This document shows positions 63,887-64,000 of a DNA stretch of 64,000 nucleotides, in pieces. Position numbers and translations under genes: made by a program. Source of the DNA: Gracilariopsis chorda. Lineage: Eukaryota > Rhodophyta > Florideophyceae > Gracilariales > Gracilariaceae. The stretch's first letter is position 1; each line of letters starts with the position of its first letter. Under the pieces are notes generated by a model that was not told the origin of the DNA, ran no database searches, and saw only the letters and a list, made by a program, of their open reading frames with translations. Location: positions 186,001 to 250,000 of the forward strand of contig NBIV01000079.1 in NCBI GenBank assembly GCA_003194525.1, given 5' to 3'.

Positions 63887-64000
63887 AACACATTGGAGAG
63901 TGTCACGCTATAATGAAGTTCAGAAGCTTATATAGATGTCAACAACCTTGTCAACCTTCGTTTTTTATTGTGAAAATCAATGTTTGAATGCAAAAGTTTA

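Larger units (their letters stand above)
60796..64000 (+). mobile_element. piggyBac-like element, copy 3, interrupted and running off the window
   Basis: Starts with TGTCTATC after the CTAG at 60792-60795. The 5' region is collinear with copy 1 but more diverged, with frame-breaking changes between 61020 and 61350. The transposase region is split by the insertion at 62198-63022. The 3' end lies beyond the window. Confidence 0.82.

Noticed and set aside
1-64000. CRISPR arrays, rRNA or clear tRNA genes
   Set aside because: No regularly spaced repeats with unique spacers, no rRNA-like conserved blocks and no valid cloverleaf were noticed on reading.

Overview
The window is nuclear DNA from a eukaryote, most likely a red alga. 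The genes are nearly all single-exon. The one clear intron is a 92-bp GT-AG intron in the O-mannosyltransferase gene. The products are typically eukaryotic: TAN1, RGP1, a TUL1/FLY-type RING ligase, PPR protein, ABCB transporter, Alba, C2H2 zinc fingers, PMT. The strongest lineage hint is a mannosylglycerate synthase, since mannosylglycerate (digeneaside) is a classical red-algal compatible solute. The assignment is an inference; no rRNA or organellar marker is present.

Layout. 0-2.2 kb: degenerate minus-strand reverse transcriptase/RNase H of DIRS/Ngaro type. 2.2-12 kb: gene-poor and repeat-rich, with a small three-finger zinc protein, a secreted spondin-domain protein (minus) and TAN1. 12-26 kb: a dense run of ABCB transporter, PPR protein, RGP1 (minus) and TUL1/FLY-type RING ligase (minus). 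26-40 kb: nearly gene-empty, holding only a second spondin-domain gene and many short palindromes and dispersed repeats. 40-54 kb: a visibly more GC-rich, tightly packed block of mannosylglycerate synthase, a two-domain glycosyltransferase, a zinc-finger factor, a TMEM19/DUF92 membrane protein, a small possibly myristoylated protein, a MIR-less protein O-mannosyltransferase and an Alba protein. 54-57.3 kb: PLP-dependent threonine/serine dehydratase or racemase, a DoxX-like membrane protein and a PAP2 lipid phosphatase. 57.6-64 kb: a head-to-tail array of three piggyBac-like elements (decayed, internally deleted, decayed), the last carrying an insertion that looks like a solo LTR.

Functional themes. 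The 40-54 kb block is rich in sugar-transfer enzymes. RGP1 and the TUL1/FLY ligase lie about 2.3 kb apart and both belong to Golgi/endosome membrane traffic and quality control. The two spondin genes share a TATA box about 110 bp upstream of the ATG and are probably a dispersed duplicate pair. The most unusual features are the piggyBac array with fused ends around CTAG rather than TTAA, the insertion inside it, and several families of short palindromic or hairpin repeats in the gene-poor regions.
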